The notes: generated by a model not told the origin, from the sequence alone. A DNA stretch of 64,000 nt from Larkinella sp051857545 (GCF_051857545.1 NZ_JBPZHB010000009.1:248001-312000); one strand, 5' to 3'; shown: positions 35,137-44,205, numbered from the stretch's first letter. Program-made: numbers and translations.

Positions 35137-35697
35137 TCACCGGGTTGTGACCGGCGTCATGACTTGCTGCGTCGGCACCACCACCTGAACGGTTACTTCA
35201 TTTCCCATCAGCAGACCGGATTTTCCGACCTTGTAATCCAGCCGGTTGAGCGTAAACTGGCCCGAGAATGTAGCTGTCATGCCTTTCTGGACAATGGTGA
35301 GCGGAATCGTTACAGCGCGGGTAGTGTTTTTAATCGTCAGTTCAAACGTGCCGGTGTAGGCGTCGTTTTCCTGCCTCTCGATGCGGGTAGAGCGCAAACT
35401 AATCCGGGGGTAGGTCGCTGCGTCGAAATACTCCTTTTTTTTCAAGTGATTATTCCGCAGACCAATACCGGTTTCGAGGGTCGCGGTTTCCACACTGGCC
35501 GAAAGCTGCGCCTTTTCGGGCAGGGCCGGGTCAAAAACCAAGTCTCCTGAAAAACCGCCAAAGGTCCCGGTAACGGTTAGACCCGCGTTTCGGATGCTGA
35601 ACGTCACCGTTGCTTTGGTGGGTTTCCAGTGGATTTGAGCAACCGCGCTCAGGTCGATCAGCAGGACCGTAATCAGGGTTAGAAAGGCGTTTTTCAT
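35137..35697 (-). CDS. YceI family periplasmic protein
   Basis: A 186-residue exported protein: signal peptide (MKNAFLTLITVLLIDLSAVA, cleaved near AVAQ) and a YceI lipocalin-like barrel. Family landmarks are VTFSIRNAGLTVTGTFGGF, GDLVFDP and the YPRISLRST strand. YceI proteins bind polyisoprenoid or other lipid molecules in the periplasm. It is the last gene of a minus-strand operon and starts one base after the stop of the outer-membrane protein gene, so the two are probably co-translated. Confidence 0.88.
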   Translation of the reverse strand: MKNAFLTLITVLLIDLSAVAQIHWKPTKATVTFSIRNAGLTVTGTFGGFSGDLVFDPALPEKAQLSASVETATLETGIGLRNNHLKKKEYFDAATYPRISLRSTRIERQENDAYTGTFELTIKNTTRAVTIPLTIVQKGMTATFSGQFTLNRLDYKVGKSGLLMGNEVTVQVVVPTQQVMTPVTTR

Positions 35698-35698
35698 C

Positions 35699-36421
35699 TT
35701 AAAAATGGTAGGCTAGCGCCAACATCGGCATGGCATTTTTACTACGAAACCGGTCGTTCTCGAAGGTTAATTTGCGGTCGGTGGTATACTCGACGAACTG
35801 GAAACCAATACCACCCCGTACACTCACTTTCGGCGTAAACCGATACCGCACATACGCTTCCGAGTTCAGACTGCCCCGGTCGCTGTCGCTGATCAGCAGG
35901 ATGTTAAACCGGGTTGGGCTGGCGGGTTGCACCGTTCCACTCAGCGACGACCGCGCCGGGGCATTGGCGTAGAAAACTCCGCTTTGCGCTCCACCCAGCG
36001 TCACCCCAATGGCGTCGATGTTGATGCCGACCTCAAACCGCTGCGTCAGGGCGAACTCGATGTGAATGCTGGCGTTGAGCGAGGTAGTACGGGTGCGGTT
36101 TAGCTGGAGCGTGTCCAGGTTGGTGAGAATGTTCTCGGTAAACAGCGCGACGATGCTTTCGGTGCCGGACGTTAGCCGGGCCGGGGCCGTGATGTAGTCG
36201 AGCCTGCCGCCGAAAGCCGAGGTCAGCCGCAATCCGTAGCCCAGGCGAAACCGGTTCGAACGCCCAATGCCGTGCAATTGGTTGATCGTCAGTGCCGCCG
36301 TACCGAAATCAGGTTTGGCCGCAACACTCAGATCAATCGTTCGGGTCAGCGGTTTGTGGGGTGACTGTGCCAGGACGACCACGGGCAATGACAGGAGAAA
36401 AAAGACAAGGAATCGTTTCAT
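35699..36421 (-). CDS. Putative outer-membrane beta-barrel protein
   Basis: Starting at 36421 gives 240 residues with a clear signal peptide (MKRFLVFFLLSLPVVVLAQS); the open frame extends 17 residues further up but without signal character. The mature part is a series of alternating amphipathic strands with aromatic ends (VRYRFTPKVSVRGGIGFQF, ending MLALAYHF). This is usual for an 8-10-strand outer-membrane barrel. No specific family recognised. It sits between the DoxX–DM13 and YceI genes. Confidence 0.6.
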   Translation of the reverse strand: MKRFLVFFLLSLPVVVLAQSPHKPLTRTIDLSVAAKPDFGTAALTINQLHGIGRSNRFRLGYGLRLTSAFGGRLDYITAPARLTSGTESIVALFTENILTNLDTLQLNRTRTTSLNASIHIEFALTQRFEVGINIDAIGVTLGGAQSGVFYANAPARSSLSGTVQPASPTRFNILLISDSDRGSLNSEAYVRYRFTPKVSVRGGIGFQFVEYTTDRKLTFENDRFRSKNAMPMLALAYHF

Positions 36422-36440
36422 AACGGTTCGGGTTAAAAGG

Positions 36441-37280
36441 CTATTGTAGTTTGGCGTGGCCGAATAAAACACTGTAGGCCTTGCACCAGATCAGGATGGT
36501 CCGCTGGCGGGACGGATTGAAGGATGCCGGAGCTTCCAGAAAAAAGGACCCGGTATTGGTTAATTTCTGCACTTCGATGAAATTGGTCAGGCTCGTATCT
36601 TCCGCGAGGTAAATCCGCAGATCCGGCCCGCCATCCGTACTGAAATTCTCAAACAGAATCGTCCGTTTGCCGGCTTTCTCATACACTTTCACCGTTCCTT
36701 TCACCGTGTGAACATTGTTCATAAACATGCCTTCCACCAGCAGTTGCTGCCCTGTTGCGTCGAATAGTTTGGTGTTATCGGTTGTGCTGACCGGCTTGTC
36801 AACCGTTCCGACCGGCGTCAGTTCGGGGTCCTTGGCACAGCCCGACAGTCCACTCAAAATCACTACCCAAACCACAAACTGCCGCCAGCGCCCCGGGTAC
36901 CGGATGGTGGCTACTACCTGTCGGTAGCTGACGGCCAACACGTACAGACAGGCGACCAATACCGTCAGGGCGTAGGCAAAGAGTAAACCGCCATCGCCCT
37001 GAATTTCAATGCCTAAAACGGTCAAATGGGCACCAATAGCTCCAATCATGATGCCGACGCCCAGCAACGCCCCCATCCAACTGGTTCGGGGAATCAGCAG
37101 CAAAACCGACGCGAGGAGTTCGGCCACCCCGCTGGCAATCCGCCCGCCGGGCTCCATGTTCAGGGTTGAGAAGATATAAACGCTTTCAGGAGCGGCTGTA
37201 AACTTGAAATACAGGGTCTGGAGCATAATACCGGCGGCCACAAGCCGGGCCAGCCAGAGTACAAGGGATGAGAGTTTCAT
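36441..37280 (-). CDS. DoxX-like membrane domain fused to a DM13 domain
   Basis: A 279-residue protein. Residues 1-130 carry four membrane helices of DoxX-like type (LARLVAAGIMLQTLYFKF, then GVAELLASVLLLIPRTSWMG). A fifth hydrophobic stretch ending LSGLSGCAKD follows near 135-152, after which the chain is polar. Residues about 165-279 match DM13: HTVKGTVKVYEKAGKRTILFE, GGPDLRIYLAED and the Cys-bearing RTILIWCKAYSVLFGHA. DM13 is proposed to take part in extracytoplasmic electron transfer; DoxX is redox-linked. The fusion places both in one envelope protein. The CAKD cysteine could suggest an internal lipoprotein-like boundary, which raises the possibility of ancestral gene fusion. Confidence 0.78.
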   Translation of the reverse strand: MKLSSLVLWLARLVAAGIMLQTLYFKFTAAPESVYIFSTLNMEPGGRIASGVAELLASVLLLIPRTSWMGALLGVGIMIGAIGAHLTVLGIEIQGDGGLLFAYALTVLVACLYVLAVSYRQVVATIRYPGRWRQFVVWVVILSGLSGCAKDPELTPVGTVDKPVSTTDNTKLFDATGQQLLVEGMFMNNVHTVKGTVKVYEKAGKRTILFENFSTDGGPDLRIYLAEDTSLTNFIEVQKLTNTGSFFLEAPASFNPSRQRTILIWCKAYSVLFGHAKLQ

Positions 37281-37329
37281 AGAGAATGAGAGATGGAGTG
37301 AATGAGATAAAATGGATTGTAGCCGACAG

Positions 37330-37866
37330 TTAACTCACCAAGTTTTTTTCCGATTGAGCGGGGGACGGTCTTTTTTGGTGAGCCACCGTAGCGTGAGCCA
37401 CCCCGAAATGAGCCGGTATCTGAACGTGCGGAAAAACCGCTTCCAGGCCAATGCGAATGATGGCACTGTGGTGAATCGCGTGTTCGATGTTGTAGAGCAA
37501 TTCGCGGTAAAACGTCGTCAGAATGGCCACATCGGGGATCGCGTCCGGCGAATACGACGCTTCCAGGTCCAGCAGGCGGTCTTCCGTACAACAGGCCAAT
37601 TGGGCAATCATCTGCTGAATGGCAGCCACGGCTTCTGCCGGGCTGTTTTCCAGCGACTCCTGCCGAATTCGGCGGTCGTAATTGAGGTAACCGGTGTGGT
37701 AGGCCGTCAGCGAAAGCGCGTAAAATTCGATGATGTGCCGCAGGTGTTTCCCCACCGAACTCCCCATCAGCAAATTGAGTGGACGCGTGTATTCGTGGGG
37801 TTCAAGTTGGGCGATCACCGCCGTGAGCTGGCTCAACAGACGGGCCGAAGTGTCCTGTAATTTCAT
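37330..37866 (-). CDS. DinB family protein
   Basis: A 178-residue four-helix-bundle protein of the DinB/YfiT-like superfamily. The metal-binding histidines appear in GKHLRHIIEFY (about residue 35) and NIEHAIHHSAIIR (about 125-137). DinB-like proteins are metal-dependent, and several are thiol transferases; the substrate is unknown here. It has no signal peptide, so it is cytoplasmic, unlike its neighbours. It is 50 bases upstream of the DoxX–DM13 gene and 30 downstream of the YHS gene on the same strand. Confidence 0.82.
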   Translation of the reverse strand: MKLQDTSARLLSQLTAVIAQLEPHEYTRPLNLLMGSSVGKHLRHIIEFYALSLTAYHTGYLNYDRRIRQESLENSPAEAVAAIQQMIAQLACCTEDRLLDLEASYSPDAIPDVAILTTFYRELLYNIEHAIHHSAIIRIGLEAVFPHVQIPAHFGVAHATVAHQKRPSPAQSEKNLVS

Positions 37867-37896
37867 GAGTGGGAAGGTCAGGCGTGGAAAAGTCGG

Positions 37897-38397
37897 TTAG
37901 TTGTTTAGTAATTTTTGCCAGTTCTGATCGGCTTTGCGTTGCAGGTTCGGCGTATCTTTTTGCCATTTGGGTAGCGTATTGTTGAAAAAAGTGTGGTAGA
38001 ACAGGTAAAGCCGACCGTCGCGCAGCTCGAACGTTTCCGGATCAATCTCCACTTTTTCGCCCGAATCGCCCATTGCGTAGGCACACCAGCCGCCGTAGGC
38101 CGGAGCATACGATTCGGGGGCTTTCAGAAACCGGTCCCGGTTGGCAACCGACGCAAACCGATACGTGGCTCCCCGATACTGGGTCGAAATCGTTTTCTGG
38201 CCTTTTGTGGCTTTTTTTGCCGTGAAATAGGCTACCGGGTCGTAGCCCTGAATGGCCAGTCCTTCGTCTACGTTGGCGTGTTTGGCAAGCATGGCCTCCC
38301 GCTGGGCCTGTGCCGCCGAAAACGTCAGGAGCCAAAGCAGGCTGCCAATGAGAAGATGGGCAAACGGGGTCCGCGCCCGGATTAGGTGGGTGTTCAT
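37897..38397 (-). CDS. YHS domain exported protein (copy 1)
   Basis: Starting at ATG 38397 gives 166 residues with an N-terminal hydrophobic signal (FAHLLIGSLLWLLTFSAAQA). The YHS-type core shows IQGYDPVAYFTAKKATKG and a later YGGWCAYAMGDSGEKVEIDP with one conserved Cys. YHS domains are linked to metal (often copper) handling. A paralogue with the same GYDPVAYFT and YGGYCAFGM blocks lies at 46704-47150. This gene heads the five-gene minus-strand operon ending in YceI. Confidence 0.85.
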   Translation of the reverse strand: MNTHLIRARTPFAHLLIGSLLWLLTFSAAQAQREAMLAKHANVDEGLAIQGYDPVAYFTAKKATKGQKTISTQYRGATYRFASVANRDRFLKAPESYAPAYGGWCAYAMGDSGEKVEIDPETFELRDGRLYLFYHTFFNNTLPKWQKDTPNLQRKADQNWQKLLNN

Positions 38398-38694
38398 GTT
38401 TTTCAAGATTCGTCATCAATCAGGTGAACTCCCTATCCAGTAGCCAAATAACATGCCCTACGGTGCCAGATCGCTGAAAACACCGCCAGCAGTCCGGAAA
38501 GCGGTTTTTTAGAACGTTGTCCTGAGTTCCCGGACGAACTGCCGGTTTTGATATGTCGGGAGAGTCACGCTATTTCGGGAATATGAACCGGAATTACGGC
38601 ACCGGCATCAGCCTGCTTTAACCCGATGCAATGAGTAGAAGCGTATTTACGGCCGCAAAGGGCAACGGAATGAATTTTGCGGTTAACTTGGTCA
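38398..38694. other. Intergenic region between the YHS operon and the sensor kinase
   Basis: About 300 bases separating divergent genes; it must hold both promoters. On the minus strand a perfect sigma-54 -24 word (TGGCACCG, read from 38468 to 38461) is present, but the following GC is one base too close, so I do not call it a promoter. Nothing else recognisable. Confidence 0.35.
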
Positions 38695-41600
38695 ATGAAA
38701 TCGTTTGTAATCCTGCTGATCATCATCCTGGATGTCCTGACCGGGGCTGCGTATAGCCAGCCCGCAGGGGTGCCGTTTATCCAGCATTACGCCCCCAAAG
38801 TCTACCAGGCTCACCCCGAAAACCGGGCCATTGCGCAGGATAACCGGGGCGTTTTGTACTTCGGCAACCAACACGGTCTGCTGGAATTCGATGCCAGTAC
38901 CTGGACACGATTACCCGTCACCGGCACCAACGCCCGCGCCGTGGCAACCGACACCACCGGCACGGTTTACATCGGAACCGACACGAACTTTGGCTACCTC
39001 AAAACCGACCAAAGGGGCGTAAACCGCTACGTTTCCCTCAGCGATCAGTTGCCCCCGGCCGAACGCACGCTGCCCAAAATAGCCCGGGTTTTCTGCACGG
39101 ATCAGGGCGTTTATTTCAGTACGGCACAAAAGATTTACCGCTACCAGCCTAATCAGCCCATTGGCATCTGGCCTATCCCGGCCGGCATCCGGCACGTTAG
39201 TGTTGTGAACAATACGGTATTTTTGCAAACCCGGAACGGCGTTTTTTTCCGCTTGAACACCGCCCGATCTGGAGATGAAGCCCTGGAGGTGCCCCCCGGA
39301 ACCGAGCGGTTGACCACCCAAACCATCGAGTCGGTTTTGCCGTTTCCCGGCGATCATCAGTTGCTGGTAGTTACATGCCAGGGTGGGCTTTTTCGCTATG
39401 ACCCATTGAAAGCCAGCGTTTCAACATTTCCGACGCAGGCCGACGACTGGCTACACCAGGCCCGCGTCAGTCGGGCCATTTACATTCCCAATCCCGAAGC
39501 GGGCACGCACCAGTATATCATTGGAACCGCCCGGGGCGGGGTCCGGATTCTGAACCACCAGGGACAGGAACTGCAACGGATCGATGAAAGCAACGGGCTG
39601 CGTCGGAATGCGGTTCTGAGTTTGTTTCAGGACCGTGAAAAATCGCTCTGGATCGGCACCGGCAGTGGCCTCGACCGCGTGGAAACCAACCTGCCCGTCA
39701 GCCGTTTCGAAAGCAGCCTGAACGTCCGTTCCACGGTTTGGGCCATTCGTCGGCACGCGGGCGTACTCTACATCGGAACCGGTTTGGGCGTATTTTATTG
39801 GAACAACCCGACCCACCGTTTTGAAATGGTGTCCGGTACCGACGCATCCAGCACAACCTTGCTGACCGATGGAACGGATTTGCTGGCGGGTGCGGCAGGC
39901 TACATCTGGCGAATTCGGCAGAACCGGATTGTAGAAACCCTTTTGACCGAAAACCAGACCGTTCACGCGCTGCTTCGGCCCCGCCAGAAACCGAATCTGC
40001 TGCTGGCGGCTCTGGGCAATGGGCTCCGGCTCTACCGACGCGAAGCCAACCGGTGGCAAGAGGCAAGCCGAGTACTAAACCTGCGGGACGAGTGTGTTTC
40101 GCTCGCCGAAGCAGCCGATGGTACCATCTGGGTTGGGACCCGGCACAACGGTTTCTTTCAACTCGATAAAGACCTGATCCAGATCCTCTTTCACTCGAAT
40201 TTCGGGGTTCGTCCGGCAACCGGAAGCTACGTTTTCCCGACCTCCGACGGATTGCTGTTTACCGCCGGTGGCCGTCTGTACCGTTTTGATGCCCGCACCA
40301 AACAGTTCGCAGCCGATCCGAAATTCAGTACCCTGCTCGCCAAATCCTCCTCCGATGCCCCGGCCCTTGCCGAAGACCGCCAGCGAAACCTGTGGTTTGC
40401 CACGCCTTCAGTAGCCCTCCGCCGAAACGCAGCCGGAACCTGGGAGTGTGACAGCCTGAGTCTGAAACCGATCAGTCGGGGTGGCTACGCCATCTATCCC
40501 GATCAGAACGGGCTGGTCTGGCTGGGCAATGACGAGGGACTGTTCCGGTACGACGGTGCCCAGATGACCATGCCCCCCGATTATCCGGCTTTGATCCGGG
40601 CCGTCCGGTTGCAGGCCAACGATTCCCTGCTGTATGCCGGGGGCAGCATTCCCGCCGGTCAGGGCCGGTTGACGTTGCCCTATCGGTTCAGGGCCTTGTC
40701 GTTCCAATTTGCGGCCACCAGTTTTGTGGGCGACAATGAAAATGAGTTTCAGTACAAACTCTCCGGAAATGCCCAGATGGCCGACGATACGGTTTGGTCG
40801 AAATGGGGTCGGGAAACGCGCAAAGACTACACCAACCTGCCCCCTGGCCCGTATACCTTCCTGGTTCGCGCCCGCGACTCCTACGGTCAGTTGAGCCGGG
40901 AAAGCCGCTTTTCGTTTGAAATCACCCGCCCCTGGTTCCGCGAACCCTGGGCCTACGCGCTTTATATTCTCATCGGGTGTTTCCTGATAGCGGTCTTTGT
41001 CCAGTATTACACCCGGCGGTTGATTCGGGAAAAGCTGAAACTCGAAGCCCTGGTGGACGACCGTACCGCGCAGGTGGTTCAGCAAAAAGAAGAACTGGTG
41101 GCGCAATCGGCACGTTTGCAGATGGCGAAAGAAACCGCCGAAGCGGCCAACCGGGCGAAAAGCGAATTTCTGGCCAACATGAGCCACGAACTCCGGACGC
41201 CCCTCAACGGCATTCTGGGTTTTACGCAACTGCTCCAGCGCGACACCAACCTGAGCAGCAGTCAGCAACGCGGTTTGGGCATTATTCGCACCAGTGGCGA
41301 ACACCTGCTGACGCTGATCAACGAGGTGCTGGATATTGCCAAAATTGAAGCCCGGCGGTTCGACTTTCAGCAATCGGCGGTAGCCTTGCCCGCGCTCCTG
41401 GCGAACGTGTCGGCGTTCTTCCGAATCCGGGCCGAACAGAAAGGGCTGGCGTTCACCTACCGGGTGGAGACGCCCCTCCCGGCGGTGGTTTCCGGTGACG
41501 AAAAACGCCTGACGCAAATCCTGAATAATCTCCTGAGCAACGCCGTAAAATTTACGGAGCAGGGTACCGTCGAGTTGGTCGTGAGCAGTCAGGAAGTGCG

Positions 41601-42552
41601 CCCCGGCCAGTTTCGGGTGGTTTTTCGGGTCAGTGATTCGGGGATCGGCATTCCGGAAAACCGCCTGACCGAGATTTTTCAACCCTTCTACCAGGTGCGG
41701 GACGGAAAACAGTTCATCGAAGGCACCGGCCTCGGTTTGGCCATTTCGGATAAACTGGTCGAGTTGATGGGCGGCAAATTGAGTGTCGCTAGCACGCCCG
41801 GAAAAGGCAGTACTTTCACCGTCAGCCTGCCCCTGTCAGCCGCCCAGCGTGGCCCTGCACCGGAAACTTCTCACCCGGATCGACGCCGGATTCTGGGCTA
41901 TGAGGGTCTGCAACGGCGGGTGCTGGTGGCCGACGACAATGCCGACAACCGGCTGGTGGTGGTGTCACTCCTGGAAACGCTGGGTTTCGTCGTCCTCGAA
42001 GCCGTCGACGGACGGGTATCCATCGAACTGGCAATCAGTCAGAAACCGGATCTGATTTTGATGGATCTGGTGATGCCCAACCTCAACGGTTTTGAAGCCC
42101 TACAACAGCTCCGCGCCCGGAAGGAACTGGCGCACACCCGAATCATTGCGTTTTCCGCCAATGTTTTCGAACAGAACCAACAGCGTTCGCTCAGCGAGGG
42201 CTTCGATGATTTTGTCGCCAAACCCGTCGATGTAGATAGTCTCCTGGTTAAAATCGGAGAGCAACTGGGTTTGCACTGGCGATACGCGGCTGATGATTCC
42301 GAAGCCGGAAAGCCGGTAATCTCCCCGCCGACAGACACCGCCGAACTGGTCATTCCGGGCTCTGATGACCTGAATGCCTTGCTGGAAAAGGCCCGGCAGG
42401 GTGACATTCGGAGCATTCTCGATACAGTATCCGACCTTGAAGCACACAATTCCGCGTTCGGTCCGTTTGCCAATCGCTTACGCCACTGGGCCGCAGAGTT
42501 TGATACCCGACAAATCCGGGATTATTTAACCCAACTCCTGCACAATCCCTAA
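38695..42552 (+). CDS. Hybrid two-component sensor: propeller, Y_Y_Y, histidine kinase, receiver
   Basis: Starting at ATG 38695 gives 1285 residues (a TTG at 38677 would add six). A signal peptide (MKSFVILLIIILDVLTGAAY) is followed by about 650 residues of two-component propeller repeats (LWIGTGSGLDRV, IWVGTRHNGFF, VWLGNDEGLFRYD). Next come a Y_Y_Y domain, a membrane helix (YALYILIGCFLIAVFVQYY), HisKA with His831 in NMSHELRTPLNG, an HATPase with GTGLGLAI, and a receiver with Asp1124 in LILMDLVMP. A 70-residue helical tail ends the protein. Unlike classic HTCS proteins it has no AraC output domain; output probably passes to the next gene, 4 bases downstream. Confidence 0.93.
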   Translation: MKSFVILLIIILDVLTGAAYSQPAGVPFIQHYAPKVYQAHPENRAIAQDNRGVLYFGNQHGLLEFDASTWTRLPVTGTNARAVATDTTGTVYIGTDTNFGYLKTDQRGVNRYVSLSDQLPPAERTLPKIARVFCTDQGVYFSTAQKIYRYQPNQPIGIWPIPAGIRHVSVVNNTVFLQTRNGVFFRLNTARSGDEALEVPPGTERLTTQTIESVLPFPGDHQLLVVTCQGGLFRYDPLKASVSTFPTQADDWLHQARVSRAIYIPNPEAGTHQYIIGTARGGVRILNHQGQELQRIDESNGLRRNAVLSLFQDREKSLWIGTGSGLDRVETNLPVSRFESSLNVRSTVWAIRRHAGVLYIGTGLGVFYWNNPTHRFEMVSGTDASSTTLLTDGTDLLAGAAGYIWRIRQNRIVETLLTENQTVHALLRPRQKPNLLLAALGNGLRLYRREANRWQEASRVLNLRDECVSLAEAADGTIWVGTRHNGFFQLDKDLIQILFHSNFGVRPATGSYVFPTSDGLLFTAGGRLYRFDARTKQFAADPKFSTLLAKSSSDAPALAEDRQRNLWFATPSVALRRNAAGTWECDSLSLKPISRGGYAIYPDQNGLVWLGNDEGLFRYDGAQMTMPPDYPALIRAVRLQANDSLLYAGGSIPAGQGRLTLPYRFRALSFQFAATSFVGDNENEFQYKLSGNAQMADDTVWSKWGRETRKDYTNLPPGPYTFLVRARDSYGQLSRESRFSFEITRPWFREPWAYALYILIGCFLIAVFVQYYTRRLIREKLKLEALVDDRTAQVVQQKEELVAQSARLQMAKETAEAANRAKSEFLANMSHELRTPLNGILGFTQLLQRDTNLSSSQQRGLGIIRTSGEHLLTLINEVLDIAKIEARRFDFQQSAVALPALLANVSAFFRIRAEQKGLAFTYRVETPLPAVVSGDEKRLTQILNNLLSNAVKFTEQGTVELVVSSQEVRPGQFRVVFRVSDSGIGIPENRLTEIFQPFYQVRDGKQFIEGTGLGLAISDKLVELMGGKLSVASTPGKGSTFTVSLPLSAAQRGPAPETSHPDRRRILGYEGLQRRVLVADDNADNRLVVVSLLETLGFVVLEAVDGRVSIELAISQKPDLILMDLVMPNLNGFEALQQLRARKELAHTRIIAFSANVFEQNQQRSLSEGFDDFVAKPVDVDSLLVKIGEQLGLHWRYAADDSEAGKPVISPPTDTAELVIPGSDDLNALLEKARQGDIRSILDTVSDLEAHNSAFGPFANRLRHWAAEFDTRQIRDYLTQLLHNP

Positions 42553-42556
42553 CCTT

Positions 42557-44032
42557 ATGCCCGCCAGTATTCTTGTCGTTGACGATACGCCCCACAACAT
42601 CAGCATTTTATTCGATGCGCTGACCCATTATGGCTACCGCGTGCTGGCCGAGCGCGACGGAAAAAGCGCCCTCGAACAGGTTCGCCACGCCCGTCCTGAT
42701 CTGATTCTGCTCGACGTGATGATGCCCGGCCTCAACGGTTTCGAGACCTGCCGCCAGCTCAAAAACAACCCCGCAACTGCCGACATTCCGGTGATTTTTA
42801 TGACCGCCCTGACCGAGTCCATCGACAAAATCAACGGTTTTAACATGGGCGCGGTGGATTACATCACGAAACCGTTCCAACTGCCCGAAGTTCTGGCACG
42901 GGTTCAAACGCACCTGGCGCTGCGGCAAATGCGTCATGATCTGGAGAAGCTCAACGAACAGCTCGAACAGCGGGTTCAGGAACGAACCGAAGCCCTCAGC
43001 CGCGCCTTGGCCGAACTGGAAACGCTGAAAGATCAGCTTCAGGCCGAAAATTCTTACCTCCGCGATGAGATCAGCCAGACCAGTGGTTTCAGCGAAATCG
43101 TAACCCAAAGTGCACCCTTCTGGCGTGTATTGACCAAAATAGAGCAGGTGGCCCCCACCAACACGACGGTGCTGATTCTGGGCGAATCCGGTACGGGCAA
43201 AGAACTGCTGGCGCGGGCCATACACGAACACAGTAGTCGGAAAAACAAACCACTGGTGAAGGTCAACTGCGCAGCTTTGCCGCCTACGCTCATCGAGAGC
43301 GAGCTGTTCGGTCACGAAAAAGGAGCCTTTACCGGCGCGACCAGCCAGAAAACCGGGCGATTTGAACTGGCCCAGAACGGCACTATTTTTCTGGATGAAA
43401 TCGGTGAAATGCCCCTCGACCTGCAATCCAAGTTGCTGCGGGTGTTGCAGGAAGGCGAATTTGAGCGCGTCGGCGGCACCAAAACCCTGCGCGTCAATGT
43501 TCGGGTGCTGGCGGCTACGAACCGCGATCTGGAAGTTGAAATCGGAAACGGCCGCTTTCGCGAAGATTTGTATTACCGGCTGAATGTGTTCCCGGTTAAA
43601 AGCCTGCCCCTGCGCGAACGAAAAGAAGACATTCCGCTGCTGGTGCGGCACTTTTGCGACAAACACGGCCCCGATCTAAACCGCCGGATCGAGGTCATTC
43701 CGACCCGCGTGATCGATATGCTGACGGCCTACAACTGGCCCGGCAACATCCGCGAACTGGAGAACATCATTGAACGCTCATTGATCAGTTCGACCGGCCG
43801 ACAACTCGAACTCGGCGACTGGACGGGCAACGACTGGCGCGACCGCAAGAATCCGCTGGCCCGTAAAGTAACGCCCCTGACGCTGGAAGAATGCGAACGC
43901 AACCACATCATCGCCGTGTTGGAATCCACCCACTGGAAAGTCAGCGGAGATCACGGGGCCGCCCGGATTCTGGATGTCATTCCAACCACGCTCGAATCGA
44001 AGATGAAAAAGCTTGGCATTACCCGACCCTGA
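42557..44032 (+). CDS. Sigma-54-dependent response regulator
   Basis: A 491-residue regulator: receiver (1-120, phosphoacceptor Asp53 in LILLDVMMPGLNG), a coiled coil (about 122-170) and a sigma-54 AAA+ domain. The latter has Walker A GESGTGKE (209-216), the sigma-54 contact loop GAFTGA (256-261) and Walker B TIFLDEIGEMP. A Fis-type helix-turn-helix ends the protein (WKVSGDHGAARILDVIPTTL). Contact-loop residues are intact, so it should be a true activator of sigma-54 promoters. The 4-base gap to the sensor gene indicates one operon and a cognate pair. Confidence 0.93.
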   Translation: MPASILVVDDTPHNISILFDALTHYGYRVLAERDGKSALEQVRHARPDLILLDVMMPGLNGFETCRQLKNNPATADIPVIFMTALTESIDKINGFNMGAVDYITKPFQLPEVLARVQTHLALRQMRHDLEKLNEQLEQRVQERTEALSRALAELETLKDQLQAENSYLRDEISQTSGFSEIVTQSAPFWRVLTKIEQVAPTNTTVLILGESGTGKELLARAIHEHSSRKNKPLVKVNCAALPPTLIESELFGHEKGAFTGATSQKTGRFELAQNGTIFLDEIGEMPLDLQSKLLRVLQEGEFERVGGTKTLRVNVRVLAATNRDLEVEIGNGRFREDLYYRLNVFPVKSLPLRERKEDIPLLVRHFCDKHGPDLNRRIEVIPTRVIDMLTAYNWPGNIRELENIIERSLISSTGRQLELGDWTGNDWRDRKNPLARKVTPLTLEECERNHIIAVLESTHWKVSGDHGAARILDVIPTTLESKMKKLGITRP

Positions 44033-44157
44033 CCCCTTTCACTCATCCTGAAATGTCCTGACATTCCTGAAATACCGTAACCAACGCTGTACTAACCCAG
44101 CCACAGAAAACCACCTAACCATTTAACCATCAAACCATTACACAAACCATAAACGAC

Positions 44158-44173
44158 TGGCATACGGCTTGAT
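44158..44173 (+). promoter_or_regulatory. Weak candidate sigma-54 promoter upstream of the NRDE gene
   Basis: TGGCAT-acggc-TTGAT has the strict sigma-54 spacing (TGGCAC-N5-TTGC) but deviates at the sixth base of the -24 word and at the last base of the -12 core (GA for GC). It ends about 32 bases before the NRDE start and directly follows the sigma-54 regulator gene. The location is suggestive; the match is imperfect. Confidence 0.3.
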
Positions 44174-44205
44174 TACCAGATAGTATCTGTTAATTAAGTT
44201 GCGCC

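Noticed and set aside
37277..37591. Minus-strand open frame (104 codons) overlapping DinB
   Set aside because: Overlaps the DinB gene in another frame; Gly/Arg/Ser-rich with no family signs.
38449..38468. Minus-strand sigma-54-like sequence upstream of YHS copy 1
   Set aside because: The -24 word TGGCAC is exact, but the downstream GC is one base too close. Sigma-54 spacing is strict, so I did not call it.
40408..41682. Long minus-strand open frame (424 codons) across the sensor kinase
   Set aside because: Fully antisense to the Y_Y_Y, kinase and HATPase part of a well-supported gene, with no recognisable motif.
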